Assembly: GCF_014650455.1 (NCBI RefSeq)
Contig: NZ_BMUZ01000001.1
Location: 773,652-837,651 of the forward strand
Direction: 5' to 3'
Source of the DNA: Streptomyces xanthochromogenes
GTDB lineage: Bacteria > Actinomycetota > Actinomycetes > Streptomycetales > Streptomycetaceae
Length of the DNA stretch: 64,000 bases
The notes under the pieces are model-generated. The model did no database searches. It was not told where the DNA came from and saw only the letters and a program-made list of their open reading frames with translations. A program made the translations under genes and the position numbers. Shown here one piece after another: positions 1 to 8,198 of the stretch. The first letter of the stretch is position 1, and each line of letters opens with the position of its first letter.

Positions 1-447
1 GAGGCCCGCACCCAGGTCACGTTCGACGCGCGCTGGCTGACCGCGCCGCTCGTGCGCGACGAGGCCGCGCTCGGGCAGATGCTGCGCCGCTCCCCGTTCG
101 AACTGCTCAGCCGGCGGGCGTACGGGACGACGGTGGGCGAGCAGGTGGGCCGGGCCCTGGCGGCCGCCCTGCGCGCCTCGCCCCGGCTGCCCACCCTGGA
201 GGAGACGGCGGGGCGCCTCGCCATGTCCCCGGCCACCCTGCGCCGCCGCCTCGCCCGCGAGGGCACCTCGTTCCAGCAGCTCAAGGACGAGGTGCGGCGG
301 GACGCGGCGATCGCGGGCCTGGCCGAGGGCCGCGATCCGATCGCGGAGATCGCTGCCCGGCTCGGCTTCTCGGAGGACACCAGTTTCCACCGCGCCTTCC
401 GCCGCTGGACGGGCACGACCCCGGGCGCGTACCGCCTCGACCACTGA
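1..447 (+). CDS. AraC family transcriptional regulator, C-terminal part
   Basis: The frame is open from base 1, so the gene begins outside the window. The visible 148 residues hold the tail of an N-terminal ligand/oligomerisation domain (FDARWLTAPLVRDEAAL), a linker and a full AraC-type DNA-binding domain with two helix-turn-helix units (RLAMSPATLRRRLAREGTSF, then IAEIAARLGFSEDTSFHRAF) ending in the family's RRWTGTTPGAYR motif. The subfamily resembles OruR/ArgR-type AraC regulators with an 'arabinose-binding' N-terminal domain (family knowledge). It is followed within 12 bases by three 31-bp direct repeats and then a secreted lipase gene on the same strand. Regulation of that lipase is a reasonable inference but not shown. 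Confidence 0.93.
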   Translation, partial: EARTQVTFDARWLTAPLVRDEAALGQMLRRSPFELLSRRAYGTTVGEQVGRALAAALRASPRLPTLEETAGRLAMSPATLRRRLAREGTSFQQLKDEVRRDAAIAGLAEGRDPIAEIAARLGFSEDTSFHRAFRRWTGTTPGAYRLDH

Positions 448-457
448 CGCCATCGGG

Positions 458-546
458 TCGGCGGGGCCAGTGAAGGTGAGCGGTGTCGTCGGCGGGGCCA
501 GTGAAGGTGAGCGGTGTCGTCGGCGGGGCCAGTGAAGGTGAGCGGT
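458..546 (+). repeat. Three 31-bp direct repeats upstream of the lipase gene
   Basis: The core GGCCAGTGAAGGTGAGCGGT recurs three times at a spacing of exactly 31 bp (units beginning near 458, 489 and 520), essentially identical apart from the end of the last unit. 31 bp is close to three helical turns, so the copies would face the same side of the DNA. They lie between an AraC gene and the lipase start at 626. They may be tandem regulator sites or a simple tandem duplication. Confidence 0.85.
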
Positions 547-625
547 ACGGTCAGCTCCGTATCTACCGGTCAGTCACTACCTTCTCCTCAACTGCCCCGC
601 CCCACCGGACCGTTGGGAGAGCCGC

Positions 626-1777
626 ATGCACGTCCGTACCAGAGTGGCCGGTGCCATCACCGCCGCACTCCTCCTCTCGGCAGCCACCCCCACCGCGTTC
701 GCCGACGACACGGCGACCGCCTCGCCCGGCGACATCGTCAGCCAGTCCCCCACCGAGTTCCACCCGCTGCCCGGCCAGTGGACCAACACCCGTGCCTGGC
801 ACGTCACTTACCGCTCCACCACCGCCAAGGGAACCCCGAACACCGTCTCCGGCACGGTCATCGTGCCCAACGACGGCCGCACCGGCCCGCGCCCGGTCGT
901 GACGTACGCCGTCGGCACGGTCGGGCTCGGCGACTCGTGCGCGCCGAGCGCCAACTTCCCGTACGGAACGGCCGTCGAGGCCACCCTGATCAACCAGGTC
1001 GTCCAGCGCGGCTGGGCGGTCGCGGTCACCGACTACGAGGGCCTCGGCACGCCCGGCGACCACACCTACACGGTCGGCCGCGCCGAGGGTACCGCCGTCC
1101 TGGACGCGGCCCGCGCCGCCGAGCGCCTCGGCATCCCCGGCGTCGACGCCAACTCCCCGGTGGGGATCATGGGTTACTCGCAGGGCGGCCAGGCCAGCAG
1201 CTGGGCCGCCGAACTGCACGACTCGTACGCGCCGGACCTGAAGGTGAAGGGCACCGCGACCGGCGGCGTACCGGCCGACCTGATGAAGGTCGCCTCCTCC
1301 AACGACGGCGGACTCGGCTCCGGCCTCATCTTCATGGCGGCGGCCGGCCAGGACGCGGCCTTCCCCGAGCTGAACCTGAACTCGTACCTGAATCCGGCGG
1401 GCAAGGCGCTCGTCGACTACTTCAAGAACAACTGCGTGGCCATCGACACGACGGTGGGCTCGTTCAAGCACATCACCGACATGACGGTGAAGAACCCGCT
1501 CCAACAGCCCGACTGGCAGGCCCGGTTGGCCGAGTCCAAGCTCGGCACGCACCGCCCGGACGCGCCGGTGTACCTGTACCACGGCACGATCGACGAACTC
1601 ATCCCGTACGCGGTCGGCCAGCAGCTCCGCACCGACTGGTGCGCCAAGGGCACGAACGTGGAGTGGCACGCGCTGCCGCTGCTCGGCCACATCGGCGGAG
1701 TGACGGTGGGCGGAATCCCGGCCGCGAACTGGCTGGCGGACCGCTTCGCGGGCAAGTCCACGCACCCCAACTGCTAG
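626..1777 (+). CDS. Secreted lipase / alpha-beta hydrolase (LIP family)
   Basis: A 383-residue exported esterase or lipase. Residues 1-26 form a signal peptide (MHVRTR, a hydrophobic stretch, cleavage near TAFADD). The nucleophile elbow is GYSQGGQ near residue 187. A late DELIPY acidic region and GHIGG fit the catalytic Asp and His. The overall pattern matches secretory lipases of the LIP family (Candida-type lipase/actinobacterial homologues). It probably hydrolyses acylglycerols or other esters outside the cell. A Rho-independent terminator follows at once, so it is likely monocistronic. The substrate cannot be read from the sequence. Confidence 0.9.
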   Translation: MHVRTRVAGAITAALLLSAATPTAFADDTATASPGDIVSQSPTEFHPLPGQWTNTRAWHVTYRSTTAKGTPNTVSGTVIVPNDGRTGPRPVVTYAVGTVGLGDSCAPSANFPYGTAVEATLINQVVQRGWAVAVTDYEGLGTPGDHTYTVGRAEGTAVLDAARAAERLGIPGVDANSPVGIMGYSQGGQASSWAAELHDSYAPDLKVKGTATGGVPADLMKVASSNDGGLGSGLIFMAAAGQDAAFPELNLNSYLNPAGKALVDYFKNNCVAIDTTVGSFKHITDMTVKNPLQQPDWQARLAESKLGTHRPDAPVYLYHGTIDELIPYAVGQQLRTDWCAKGTNVEWHALPLLGHIGGVTVGGIPAANWLADRFAGKSTHPNC

Positions 1778-1797
1778 GCCTGGCAACCTGATCGAAA

Positions 1798-1840
1798 GCC
1801 GCCCGCCGACCTGGACTCACAGTCCATACCGGCGGGCGGC
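1798..1840 (+). terminator. Terminator after the lipase gene
   Basis: Inverted repeat with arms GCCGCCCGCC and GGCGGGCGGC around a 22-base loop, 20 bases after the lipase stop. There is no strong T-run, as is usual in Streptomyces. The remaining bases up to 2086 (about 245) hold nothing else recognisable. Confidence 0.75.
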
Positions 1841-2086
1841 CTCTTCCTGTTCATGCCCCCGTTCGGCCTGGCCGCCGCGGCGGGAGTCCTGCCGATCGAG
1901 GCCCGGGGGCACAGCGCGGCGGAACGGCTTGGGCGGCGGTCGAAGACCCCGGCCGCCTCGAAGAATCCCCAGAACCCTCAACCGGCGGTGACGCCAGAGG
2001 CGCGGGCGGCGTTCACGGCGTTCGCCACGGAGTGGCGCGCGCCCGTACCGGCCCGCGCCCGGAACACCCGCACCCCCGGCGGAGCG

Positions 2087-3124
2087 CTACGCGCGGCGAC
2101 GGCGGGCGGCGACCAGCAGCCCCGCACCACCTGCGAGGGCGACAGCCGTGCCGCCCGCGGCCCACGGCAGCGCGGAGCCCGCACCGGTCGAGGCGAGCGA
2201 GGAGCCGGCGGTGGCCTGGGCGTTGGCGTCCGCGGCCGTCACGGGCTTGGCACCGGCGTCGGTGGTGACGGTACCCGTGCCCTTGTCGGTGCCGGTGGCC
2301 GTCCCCTTGGAGGCCTCGGGCTCGGGCTTGCCCTTGCCCTCGTCCTTCTTGCCGGAGTCCTTGTCCTTGTCCTTTTCCTTGTCCTTTGCAGCCGCGGCAT
2401 CCGCCTCGTCCTGCTTGCGCGCCTCGAACTGGCCCTTGTCCAGGAAGGCCTGGACATCCTCGGGGGTGCCGCGAAGCGCCTTGATGCCGGCCGCCTTCAC
2501 CTTCGGGCCGCCGTCGTTGATGAGACTGGTGACCGCCACGCGGTTGTCGATGTTGTGGGCCTTGAACTGGCCGACCTTGATGAACTGCTCAAGCGCGTCC
2601 AGGGTGTTGGCGTTGAGCGCCTCGGAGCCGGCTTCCTTCACCGAGACCCCGCCCTTGTACATGATCTGCAGCGTCTCCACCCGGTAGTCGTCGAAGCGGG
2701 CCTTGAACTGGCCGACTTCAAGGAACTCCTTGATGGCCTCGGGCGTGCCCACGTTCAGCGCCTTGCGTGCGGCCTGCTGCACCGAACGCCCGCCGACGCT
2801 GGCGATCTGCGCGACCCGCACCCGGTCGTCCTCGAACCGGGCCTTGTACTGGCCCTCTTCGAGGAACTTCCGCATCGCGGCCGGTCCGGCGTCGATGGCC
2901 TGGGTGCCGCGCTCCTTGATGACCGACCCGGCGCCGTCGGCCGCCATCAGCCGCCGGATCTCCTCGCGGTCCGCAACGGCCTGCTCCTCGGCGGTCTTCG
3001 CCCCCGCGTCCGGCGCCGAAACAGCGGGCGCCTTCGCGTCGGCGGCGAACGCCGGAGAGGCGAACAGCACGGCGGGCGCGATGGCGGCGGACGCGACAAG
3101 TGCGGATATGCGCGTGAACTTCAA
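2087..3124 (-). CDS. ALF-repeat surface protein with sortase-type anchor
   Basis: A 345-residue exported, probably wall-anchored protein. A signal peptide ends at AFAAD (about residue 28). Residues 45-235 contain about four imperfect ALF-type helical repeats of about 43 residues (for example FLEEGQYKARFEDDRVRVAQI and FLEVGQFKARFDDYRVETLQI). A Lys/Glu/Asp-rich and Ala/Thr-rich linker follows. The C-terminus has LASTG, a hydrophobic helix and RRRRA, fitting a class E sortase substrate (LAxTG rule of high-G+C Gram-positives). ALF repeats are known mainly from Streptomyces secreted proteins and have no assigned function. No sortase gene is nearby. Confidence 0.88.
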   Translation of the reverse strand: MKFTRISALVASAAIAPAVLFASPAFAADAKAPAVSAPDAGAKTAEEQAVADREEIRRLMAADGAGSVIKERGTQAIDAGPAAMRKFLEEGQYKARFEDDRVRVAQIASVGGRSVQQAARKALNVGTPEAIKEFLEVGQFKARFDDYRVETLQIMYKGGVSVKEAGSEALNANTLDALEQFIKVGQFKAHNIDNRVAVTSLINDGGPKVKAAGIKALRGTPEDVQAFLDKGQFEARKQDEADAAAAKDKEKDKDKDSGKKDEGKGKPEPEASKGTATGTDKGTGTVTTDAGAKPVTAADANAQATAGSSLASTGAGSALPWAAGGTAVALAGGAGLLVAARRRRA

Positions 3125-3206
3125 GTGATTCCCCGGTTGTCGAAGAAGGGCCGAAATGGTCGTCTACATCGTAGGAGGGCCTTGACTTTCCCTTTACATG
3201 GGGTCA

Positions 3207-3497
3207 GCCCTTCATCAAGGCGTCCATATACTCGTCCCAGGTGAGCACCGCCGAGGCGGGCGGAGCCTGCTCGGTGAGATGGCCGTTGACGGTCTCCTCG
3301 CCGACTCGCTCCGTGGCCGAGGCAAGGAGCACTGCCAGGCGGTCGGAAGCCAGGCCCTCAGTCCGGTTCGGATCGGTACCGGCCTTGGTCTCGATCTTGA
3401 ACCAGCTCTTGCCGGACGCCGGGACCCGGCCGGTCTTGGTGTAGACGGCCCCGTGAGTCGGAACAAGGCAAAGGGGCTGCCGGACCAGATAACTCCT
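3207..3497 (-). pseudogene. Decayed C-terminal fragment of a lipoprotein-like gene
   Basis: On the minus strand an open frame without a usable start runs from the Uma2 stop codon (3498-3500) to a stop at 3204-3206. The 97 codons read like real protein: AVYTKTGRVPASGKSWFKIE, then SATERVGEETVNG, ending LTWDEYMDALMKG. The GKSWFKI and GEETVNG stretches resemble LppX/LprF-type actinobacterial lipoproteins (inference from memory of the family). There is no signal peptide or lipobox, and the middle looks shortened. Most likely this is the tail of a lipoprotein gene whose 5' part was lost when the Uma2 gene arrived or rearranged here. Confidence 0.55.
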
Positions 3498-4109
3498 TTA
3501 CGGGACCAGGCCGTTGAGGTCGAGGTCCAGAGCGAAGGGCACCGAGACCGTCAGCCGGGCCCGGTGGATGCCCGTGGGTACGTACGTACTGGTCATCGCG
3601 TCCAGTTCGTAGGTGTGGACGGCGGGCCCCCCGGCCTCGTCCTCGATGCGCCAGAAGTGGGTGATGCCGGCCTGGGCGTACTTGAACGGCTTGAGGGAAC
3701 GGTCCCGGTCGGCCGATTCCTCGGAGACGACCTCGACGACCAGTGCGACATCTTCCGGCGCGTACCAGGTGCGGTCCGGGTCGTAGGCGACGGTGGCGAT
3801 CAGAATGTCGGGCTCGGGACGGCTCTTCTTGTCGAGCCGGACGGTCATCTCCCGCTCGACCTCGAATCCTTCGGGAGCGGCCTGCCGCAGGGCAAAAGTC
3901 GTGTTCTCCACCAGCCGGGAGTGCCAGGAGCGCTGCGGCGACATCATGAAGATCAGTGCTCCGTCGATGAGTTCGGTGTGCCGCGGCGCCTGGGAGAGGT
4001 GGTCGAGGTCGTCGGCCTCCCAGCCACTGGGCCGGGGCGGGATCATCCAGTCGGGGAGTTCGGCGGTCAAGGCTTCCTCCGGTGGTGCAGTCAGGGACCT
4101 TGGTTCCAC
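3498..4109 (-). CDS. Uma2 family putative endonuclease
   Basis: 203 residues, the usual size for Uma2 (DUF820) proteins with a PD-(D/E)xK restriction-like fold. Visible signature: RPEPDILIA, then ALVVEVVSEESADRD with K and Y further on (LKPFKYAQAGI), and the typical N-terminal LPDWMIPPRP and HTELIDGALI. The family is much expanded in Streptomyces and cyanobacteria and its biological role is unknown. The start ATG (MEPRSL) leaves a short intergenic gap with the symporter terminator upstream. The stop codon directly borders the decayed fragment downstream. Confidence 0.85.
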   Translation of the reverse strand: MEPRSLTAPPEEALTAELPDWMIPPRPSGWEADDLDHLSQAPRHTELIDGALIFMMSPQRSWHSRLVENTTFALRQAAPEGFEVEREMTVRLDKKSRPEPDILIATVAYDPDRTWYAPEDVALVVEVVSEESADRDRSLKPFKYAQAGITHFWRIEDEAGGPAVHTYELDAMTSTYVPTGIHRARLTVSVPFALDLDLNGLVP

Positions 4110-4182
4110 ATCATGGCACCGGTCGCCCGGCCAGAAGCTTCACGCGCACGCGTGGGTGCTCCCGTCGCGAACAGTCACACGC

Positions 4183-4220
4183 CGACGCCCGCGCCCCCGG
4201 CAGGCGGGGCGCGGGCGTCG
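4183..4220 (-). terminator. Strong terminator downstream of the symporter gene
   Basis: Perfect 15-bp inverted repeat, CGACGCCCGCGCCCC paired with GGGGCGCGGGCGTCG, with an 8-base loop. It lies between the symporter stop and the start of the Uma2 gene, so it would stop symporter transcription before Uma2. Confidence 0.8.
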
Positions 4221-4235
4221 GGTGGTGCGGGGTGG

Positions 4236-5591
4236 TCAGACGGTGGCCGGGACCGGAGTCTTCTCCTCCGCCTGCTCCGGCGTCGTGCGGGACTCGTACT
4301 CGTCGTCCACGGGCGACAGGTGCACCGAGTCGAACGCGTCGCGGTTCAGGATGTTCTCCCGGGCCGACACGATGACCGGGACCAGCGCCTGGCCCGCCAC
4401 GTTGGTGGCCGTGCGCATCATGTCCAGGACCGGGTCGATGGCCATGAGCAGGCCGACGCCCTCCAGGGGCAGGCCCAGGGTGGAGAGGGTCAGGGTCAGC
4501 ATGACCGTGGCACCGGTGAGGCCGGCCGTGGCGGCGGAGCCGATGACCGACACGAAGGCGATCAGGACGTAGTCACCGATGCCGAGGTGCACGTCGAAGA
4601 TCTGGGCGATGAAGATCGCCGCGAGCGCCGGGTAGATCGCGGCGCAGCCGTCCATCTTGGTGGTGGAGCCGAACGGCACCGCGAAGGAGGCGTACTCCTT
4701 GGGGACGCCGAGGCGCTCGGTGACCTTCTGGGTCAGCGGCATCGTGCCCACCGAGGAGCGGGAGACGAAGGCCAGCTGGATCGCGGGCCAGGCACCCTTG
4801 AAGAACTGCAGCGGGTTGACCTTGGCGACGGTGGCGAGCAGCAGCGGGTACACGCCGAACATCACCAGGGCGCAGCCGATGTAGACGTCCGCGGTGAAGG
4901 TGGCGTACTTGCCGATGAGGTCCCAGCCGTAGTCGGCGATGGCGAAGCCGATGAGGCCGAGGGTGCCGAGCGGGGCGAGCCGGATGACCCACCACAGGGC
5001 CTTCTGGAGGAGTTCGAGGACGGCCTCGCTGAGCGTGAGGATCGGCTTGGCCTTCTCGCCGAGCTGCAGCAGGGCGATGCCGGCGACGGCGGCCATGAAC
5101 ACGATCTGCAGGACGTTGAGTTCGGTGAACGGCGTCACCACGTCCGTCGGGATGATGCCCGTCAGGAAGTCCAGCCAGGAGCCCGTGTGCTTGGGCAGCT
5201 TGCCGTCCTTCGGGGTCAGGCCGGTGCCCGAGCCGGGGTTGGTGAGCAGCCCGATGGCGAGGCCGATGGCCACCGCGATCAGCGACGTGATCATGAACCA
5301 GAGCAGCGTGCGGGTGGCGAGCCTGGCGGCGTTGTTGACCTTGCGCAGGTTGGTGATCGACACCAGGATCGCGAAGAAGACGAGCGGCGCGACGGCCAGC
5401 TTCAGGAGCTGGACGAAGATGTCGCCGATCTGCTCAAGGGTGTCCTTCAGCCAGCTGACGTCCTGGCTGCGGGCGAGCCAGCCGAGCAGGCCGCCGAGCA
5501 CGAGACCGGCGATGATCTGGGCCCAGAAGGGGAACTTCGAGGATATGGAGAAGCCGGACTTGGGCTTCTCCTCGGTGGTCGCGGAGGACAC
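4236..5591 (-). CDS. DAACS family sodium/proton symporter, possibly for cyst(e)ine
   Basis: A 451-residue membrane carrier of the dicarboxylate/amino acid:cation symporter family (GltP/DctA/TcyP). Landmarks: an N-terminal helix QIIAGLVLGGLLGW, the serine-rich hairpin region with SRSSVGTMPLT, the family motif AVPFGSTTKMDGCA, and GLTGATVMLTLTLSTLGLP with MRTATNVAGQALV in the substrate/ion-binding helices. The GTG at 5591 is preferred because GGGAG lies 7 bases upstream; the GTG at 5597 almost touches it. A Cys-rich leader peptide lies 125 bases upstream on the same strand. Since the family includes the cystine carrier TcyP, cyst(e)ine is a plausible substrate (inference). C4-dicarboxylates or glutamate remain possible. 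Confidence 0.9.
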   Translation of the reverse strand: MSSATTEEKPKSGFSISSKFPFWAQIIAGLVLGGLLGWLARSQDVSWLKDTLEQIGDIFVQLLKLAVAPLVFFAILVSITNLRKVNNAARLATRTLLWFMITSLIAVAIGLAIGLLTNPGSGTGLTPKDGKLPKHTGSWLDFLTGIIPTDVVTPFTELNVLQIVFMAAVAGIALLQLGEKAKPILTLSEAVLELLQKALWWVIRLAPLGTLGLIGFAIADYGWDLIGKYATFTADVYIGCALVMFGVYPLLLATVAKVNPLQFFKGAWPAIQLAFVSRSSVGTMPLTQKVTERLGVPKEYASFAVPFGSTTKMDGCAAIYPALAAIFIAQIFDVHLGIGDYVLIAFVSVIGSAATAGLTGATVMLTLTLSTLGLPLEGVGLLMAIDPVLDMMRTATNVAGQALVPVIVSARENILNRDAFDSVHLSPVDDEYESRTTPEQAEEKTPVPATV

Positions 5592-5716
5592 GGACACACT
5601 CCCGGTGCGCGAGGACGGAGACGTTCAAGGGGGTTGAGCGCGGCGCCCGTTCACAGGGGACTGGTCACATGGACCGGTCACTCAAGGCTGGGAAACACCG
5701 CCGCATGATGCCGGGG

Positions 5717-5830
5717 TCAGACGTCGCGGCAACAGACCGCGGACATGCAGCGGCAGAGGTCGACATGCAGACGCGCCACGAGCGGAACGGCTCCGCCGGT
5801 GGGGTGCTGGTGCACTGCTGCTGTCTTCAT
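5717..5830 (-). CDS. Cys-rich putative leader peptide upstream of the symporter
   Basis: A 37-codon ORF reading MKTAAVHQHPTGG, then LVARLHVDLCR, then CMSAVCCRDV. The LV(A/S)R-xHVDLCR core followed by clustered cysteines is the hallmark of the actinobacterial 'putative leader peptides' found before sulfur-assimilation and cysteine genes; the Cys run near the stop fits translational attenuation by cysteine supply (family knowledge). The ATG has no Shine-Dalgarno and sits 8 bases after a good -10 box, so the mRNA is probably leaderless. The first structural gene downstream is the DAACS symporter. Confidence 0.75.
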   Translation of the reverse strand: MKTAAVHQHPTGGAVPLVARLHVDLCRCMSAVCCRDV

Positions 5831-5838
5831 GTCGAACA

Positions 5839-5867
5839 CGTTAACACTTGAACTTTGGGGACCTCAA
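5839..5867 (-). promoter_or_regulatory. Promoter of the leader peptide/symporter transcript
   Basis: Reading the minus strand: -35 TTGAGG (5867-5862), a 17-base spacer, -10 TTAACG (5844-5839), then 8 bases to the leader ATG at 5830. The spacing predicts a transcript starting at or next to the ATG. Confidence 0.5.
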
Positions 5868-5957
5868 AGCAGTTCTTTTACCCCGGGATGACCGGCGGCT
5901 CCGCGACAAGGGCCCCGACGTCCCGGCAACGCCCTTGCCCGGGCCCGGGAACGGCGA

Positions 5958-5996
5958 CGGCCCGGGCCCGGAGCGATGTGCTCCGGGCCCGGGCCG
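5958..5996 (-). terminator. Very strong terminator below the DUF4229 gene
   Basis: Perfect 17-bp stem, CGGCCCGGGCCCGGAGC paired with GCTCCGGGCCCGGGCCG, with loop GATGT. It lies about 60 bases downstream of the DUF4229 stop and shields the leader/symporter promoter from read-through. Confidence 0.85.
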
Positions 5997-6058
5997 ACCG
6001 GGATGTGTGAGGTGACTAACGCGGGGCGTCTCACCTGGTGGGCGTGGTGCGGGCGGGC

Positions 6059-6355
6059 CTACGGGGCGAGGCCGTCCTCCTGGGTGCGGTTCGCTTCCAG
6101 CTTCGCCTTGGCGCTCGCCACCTTGGTGACGATCTGGGCGGACATCGCGTCGCGCTGCTTGCGCAGCAGGACGAAGCTCAGCGGCGCGGAGATGACGAGC
6201 GCGAGCAGGATGATCCAGACGATGTTCGAGTTGCCGTTGCCCTTGGGCACGATGCCGAACTGGACCAGCAGGCCGACGAACACCAGACTGCCGATGAAGA
6301 TCCCCACGCGCAGCATGGTGTACCAGATGGTGGCGCTCGGCTTTGCGGCGTTCAC
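6059..6355 (-). CDS. DUF4229 family small membrane protein
   Basis: 98 residues, using the GTG at 6355, which has AAGG 7 bases upstream; an in-frame ATG at 6409 would add 18 unlikely residues. Two transmembrane helices are evident (YTMLRVGIFIGSLVFVGLLV and IVWIILLALVISAPLSFVLL), then a charged tail with QRDAMSAQIVTKVASAKAKLEAN. This matches the DUF4229 pattern of actinobacteria, often found next to menaquinone genes (from memory). Function unknown. It lies downstream of, and codirectional with, the GNAT and mqnE genes. Confidence 0.8.
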   Translation of the reverse strand: MNAAKPSATIWYTMLRVGIFIGSLVFVGLLVQFGIVPKGNGNSNIVWIILLALVISAPLSFVLLRKQRDAMSAQIVTKVASAKAKLEANRTQEDGLAP

Positions 6356-6444
6356 GACAGACCTTCTCTCTACGGTGGCCCCTGCCCGACTAGTGAAGCA
6401 CGCCCACAATTGGATCAGTTAGGCGGGCGGGAAGCCGCCCGGGC

Positions 6445-6969
6445 TCAGGTCAGGGGCAGCAGCATGATGATGTCGTCCCGGTCGTCGCCGACGGCGACCC
6501 GGATCGCGTCGGGCACCCGCCCGACCTCCTTGTAACCGCACGAGCCGTAGAACCGGTCGACGCCGGTGCCGCCCCGGCAGGTGAGCCGGATCGCCTCGAT
6601 GCCGTCGATTCCCCGTACCGCGTCGGCGGTCGCCGCCATGAGGTCGCGGCCGTACCCGTTGCCCTGGTGCCGGGGGTGCACCATGACGGTGTAGAGCCAC
6701 ACCCAGTGCGTCATCAGGCGGTGGGTGTTGAACGCGATGAACGCGGTGGCGGCCACCCGCCCGTCCTCGTCGAACCCGACGACCAGCCGCATCCGCCCCT
6801 CGGCCATCGCCGCGAAGTGCTTGACCAGTTCGGGGCGTACGTCCTCGACGGAGACCGGCGGTACGAAGCCGACGGCCCCGCCCGCGTTGGACACCTCCGC
6901 CCACAGGGCGAGGAGTCCGTCGCGCAGGGCGGGGGTGACCGGCGGGTCGAGCCGGAACGTCAGTGCCAC
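6445..6969 (-). CDS. GNAT family N-acetyltransferase
   Basis: 174 residues with the GNAT acetyl-CoA binding motif A (VMVHPRHQGNGYGRDLMAA, a Q/RxxGxG/A loop near residue 120) and the later FYGSCGYKEVGRVPDAI motif B. It acetylates an unknown amine. Its start is 10 bases after the mqnE stop, so it is probably cotranscribed with mqnE, but nothing indicates a role in menaquinone synthesis. Confidence 0.88.
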   Translation of the reverse strand: MALTFRLDPPVTPALRDGLLALWAEVSNAGGAVGFVPPVSVEDVRPELVKHFAAMAEGRMRLVVGFDEDGRVAATAFIAFNTHRLMTHWVWLYTVMVHPRHQGNGYGRDLMAATADAVRGIDGIEAIRLTCRGGTGVDRFYGSCGYKEVGRVPDAIRVAVGDDRDDIIMLLPLT

Positions 6970-6979
6970 GGGACCTCGC

Positions 6980-8143
6980 TCAGAAGCGCATGGCCTGGGG
7001 CGCTTCGCGCAGCCCCGCTTCCGGGCCCGGGTACTCGCGGATGATCTCGTACCGCGTGTTGCGCTCGACCGGGCGGAAGCCGGCCTCGCGGATGAGGTCG
7101 AGCAGGTCGTCCCGGGTGAGCTTGTTCGGGGTGCCGTAGTTGTCGGCGTCGTGCGTGATCTTGTACTCGACGACCGAGCCGTCCATGTCGTCGGCGCCGT
7201 GCTGGAGCGCGAGCTGGGTGGTCTGCAGACCGTGCATGACCCAGAAGCACTTCACGTGCGGCACGTTGTCGAACAGCAGGCGCGAGACCGCGAAGGTCTT
7301 CAGGGACTCCGCGCCGGTCGCCATCGTGGTGCGCGCCTGGAGCTTGTTGCGGACCTTGCCGTCCTGCATGTCGACGAAGTCGTGCTGGTAGCGCAGCGGG
7401 ATGAAGACCTGGAAGCCGCCGGTCTCGTCCTGGAGCTCGCGCAGCCGCAGCACGTGGTCGACGCGGTGTCGCGGCTCCTCGATGTGCCCGTACAGCATGG
7501 TCGCCGGGGTCTTGAGGCCCTTCTCGTGGGCGAGGCGGTGGATGCGCGACCAGTCTTCCCAGTGCGTGCGGTGGTCCACGATGTGCTGGCGGATCTCCCA
7601 GTCGAAGATCTCCGCGCCGCCGCCGGTCAGCGATTCAAGGCCCGCGTCGATCAGCTCGTCGAGGATCTCGGAGGCGGTCAGGCCGGAGATCGTCTCGAAG
7701 TGGTGGATCTCGGTCGCCGTGAACGCCTTGAGCCCGACGTTCGGCAGCGCCTCCTTGAGGGCCTTGAGCGAGCGCGGGTAGTAGCGCCAAGGGAGCGTCG
7801 GGTGGAGCCCGTTGACGATGTGCAGCTCGGTGAGGTTGTCGTTCTCCATCGCCTTGGCGAGGCGGACGGCCTCCTCGATGCGCATCGTGTACGCGTCCTT
7901 CTCGCCCGGCTTGCGCTGGAACGAGCAGTACGCGCACGAGGCCGTGCACACGTTGGTCATGTTGAGGTGGCGGTTCACGTTGAAGTGGACGACGTCGCCG
8001 TTCTTCCGCGTGCGCACCTCGTGGGCGAGCCCGCCGAGCCAGGCCAGATCGTCCGACGCGTAGAGCGCGACGCCGTCCTCGCGGCTGAGCCGCTCACCGG
8101 CGCGGACCTTCTGCTCCAGCTCGCGCTTGAGTCCCGCGTCCAT
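6980..8143 (-). CDS. mqnE: Aminofutalosine synthase MqnE (radical SAM)
   Basis: 387 residues. The radical-SAM [4Fe-4S] motif CTASCAYC uses C66, C70 and C73, and HIVNGLHPTLPWRYY and GGGAEIFDWEIRQ are characteristic of the MqnE/MqnC/CofH group. MqnE joins SAM to 3-[(1-carboxyvinyl)oxy]benzoate to give aminofutalosine, an early step of the futalosine route to menaquinone. A UbiX-type, a UbiA-type and a UbiD-type gene lie within 4 kb, as expected for late steps of the same pathway. The length is typical. Confidence 0.96.
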   Translation of the reverse strand: MDAGLKRELEQKVRAGERLSREDGVALYASDDLAWLGGLAHEVRTRKNGDVVHFNVNRHLNMTNVCTASCAYCSFQRKPGEKDAYTMRIEEAVRLAKAMENDNLTELHIVNGLHPTLPWRYYPRSLKALKEALPNVGLKAFTATEIHHFETISGLTASEILDELIDAGLESLTGGGAEIFDWEIRQHIVDHRTHWEDWSRIHRLAHEKGLKTPATMLYGHIEEPRHRVDHVLRLRELQDETGGFQVFIPLRYQHDFVDMQDGKVRNKLQARTTMATGAESLKTFAVSRLLFDNVPHVKCFWVMHGLQTTQLALQHGADDMDGSVVEYKITHDADNYGTPNKLTRDDLLDLIREAGFRPVERNTRYEIIREYPGPEAGLREAPQAMRF

Positions 8144-8198
8144 CTAGGCCGCCTCCCATACGTGTGTCTTTCAGGCTCCACCAAAGGTACGCCCCGCC

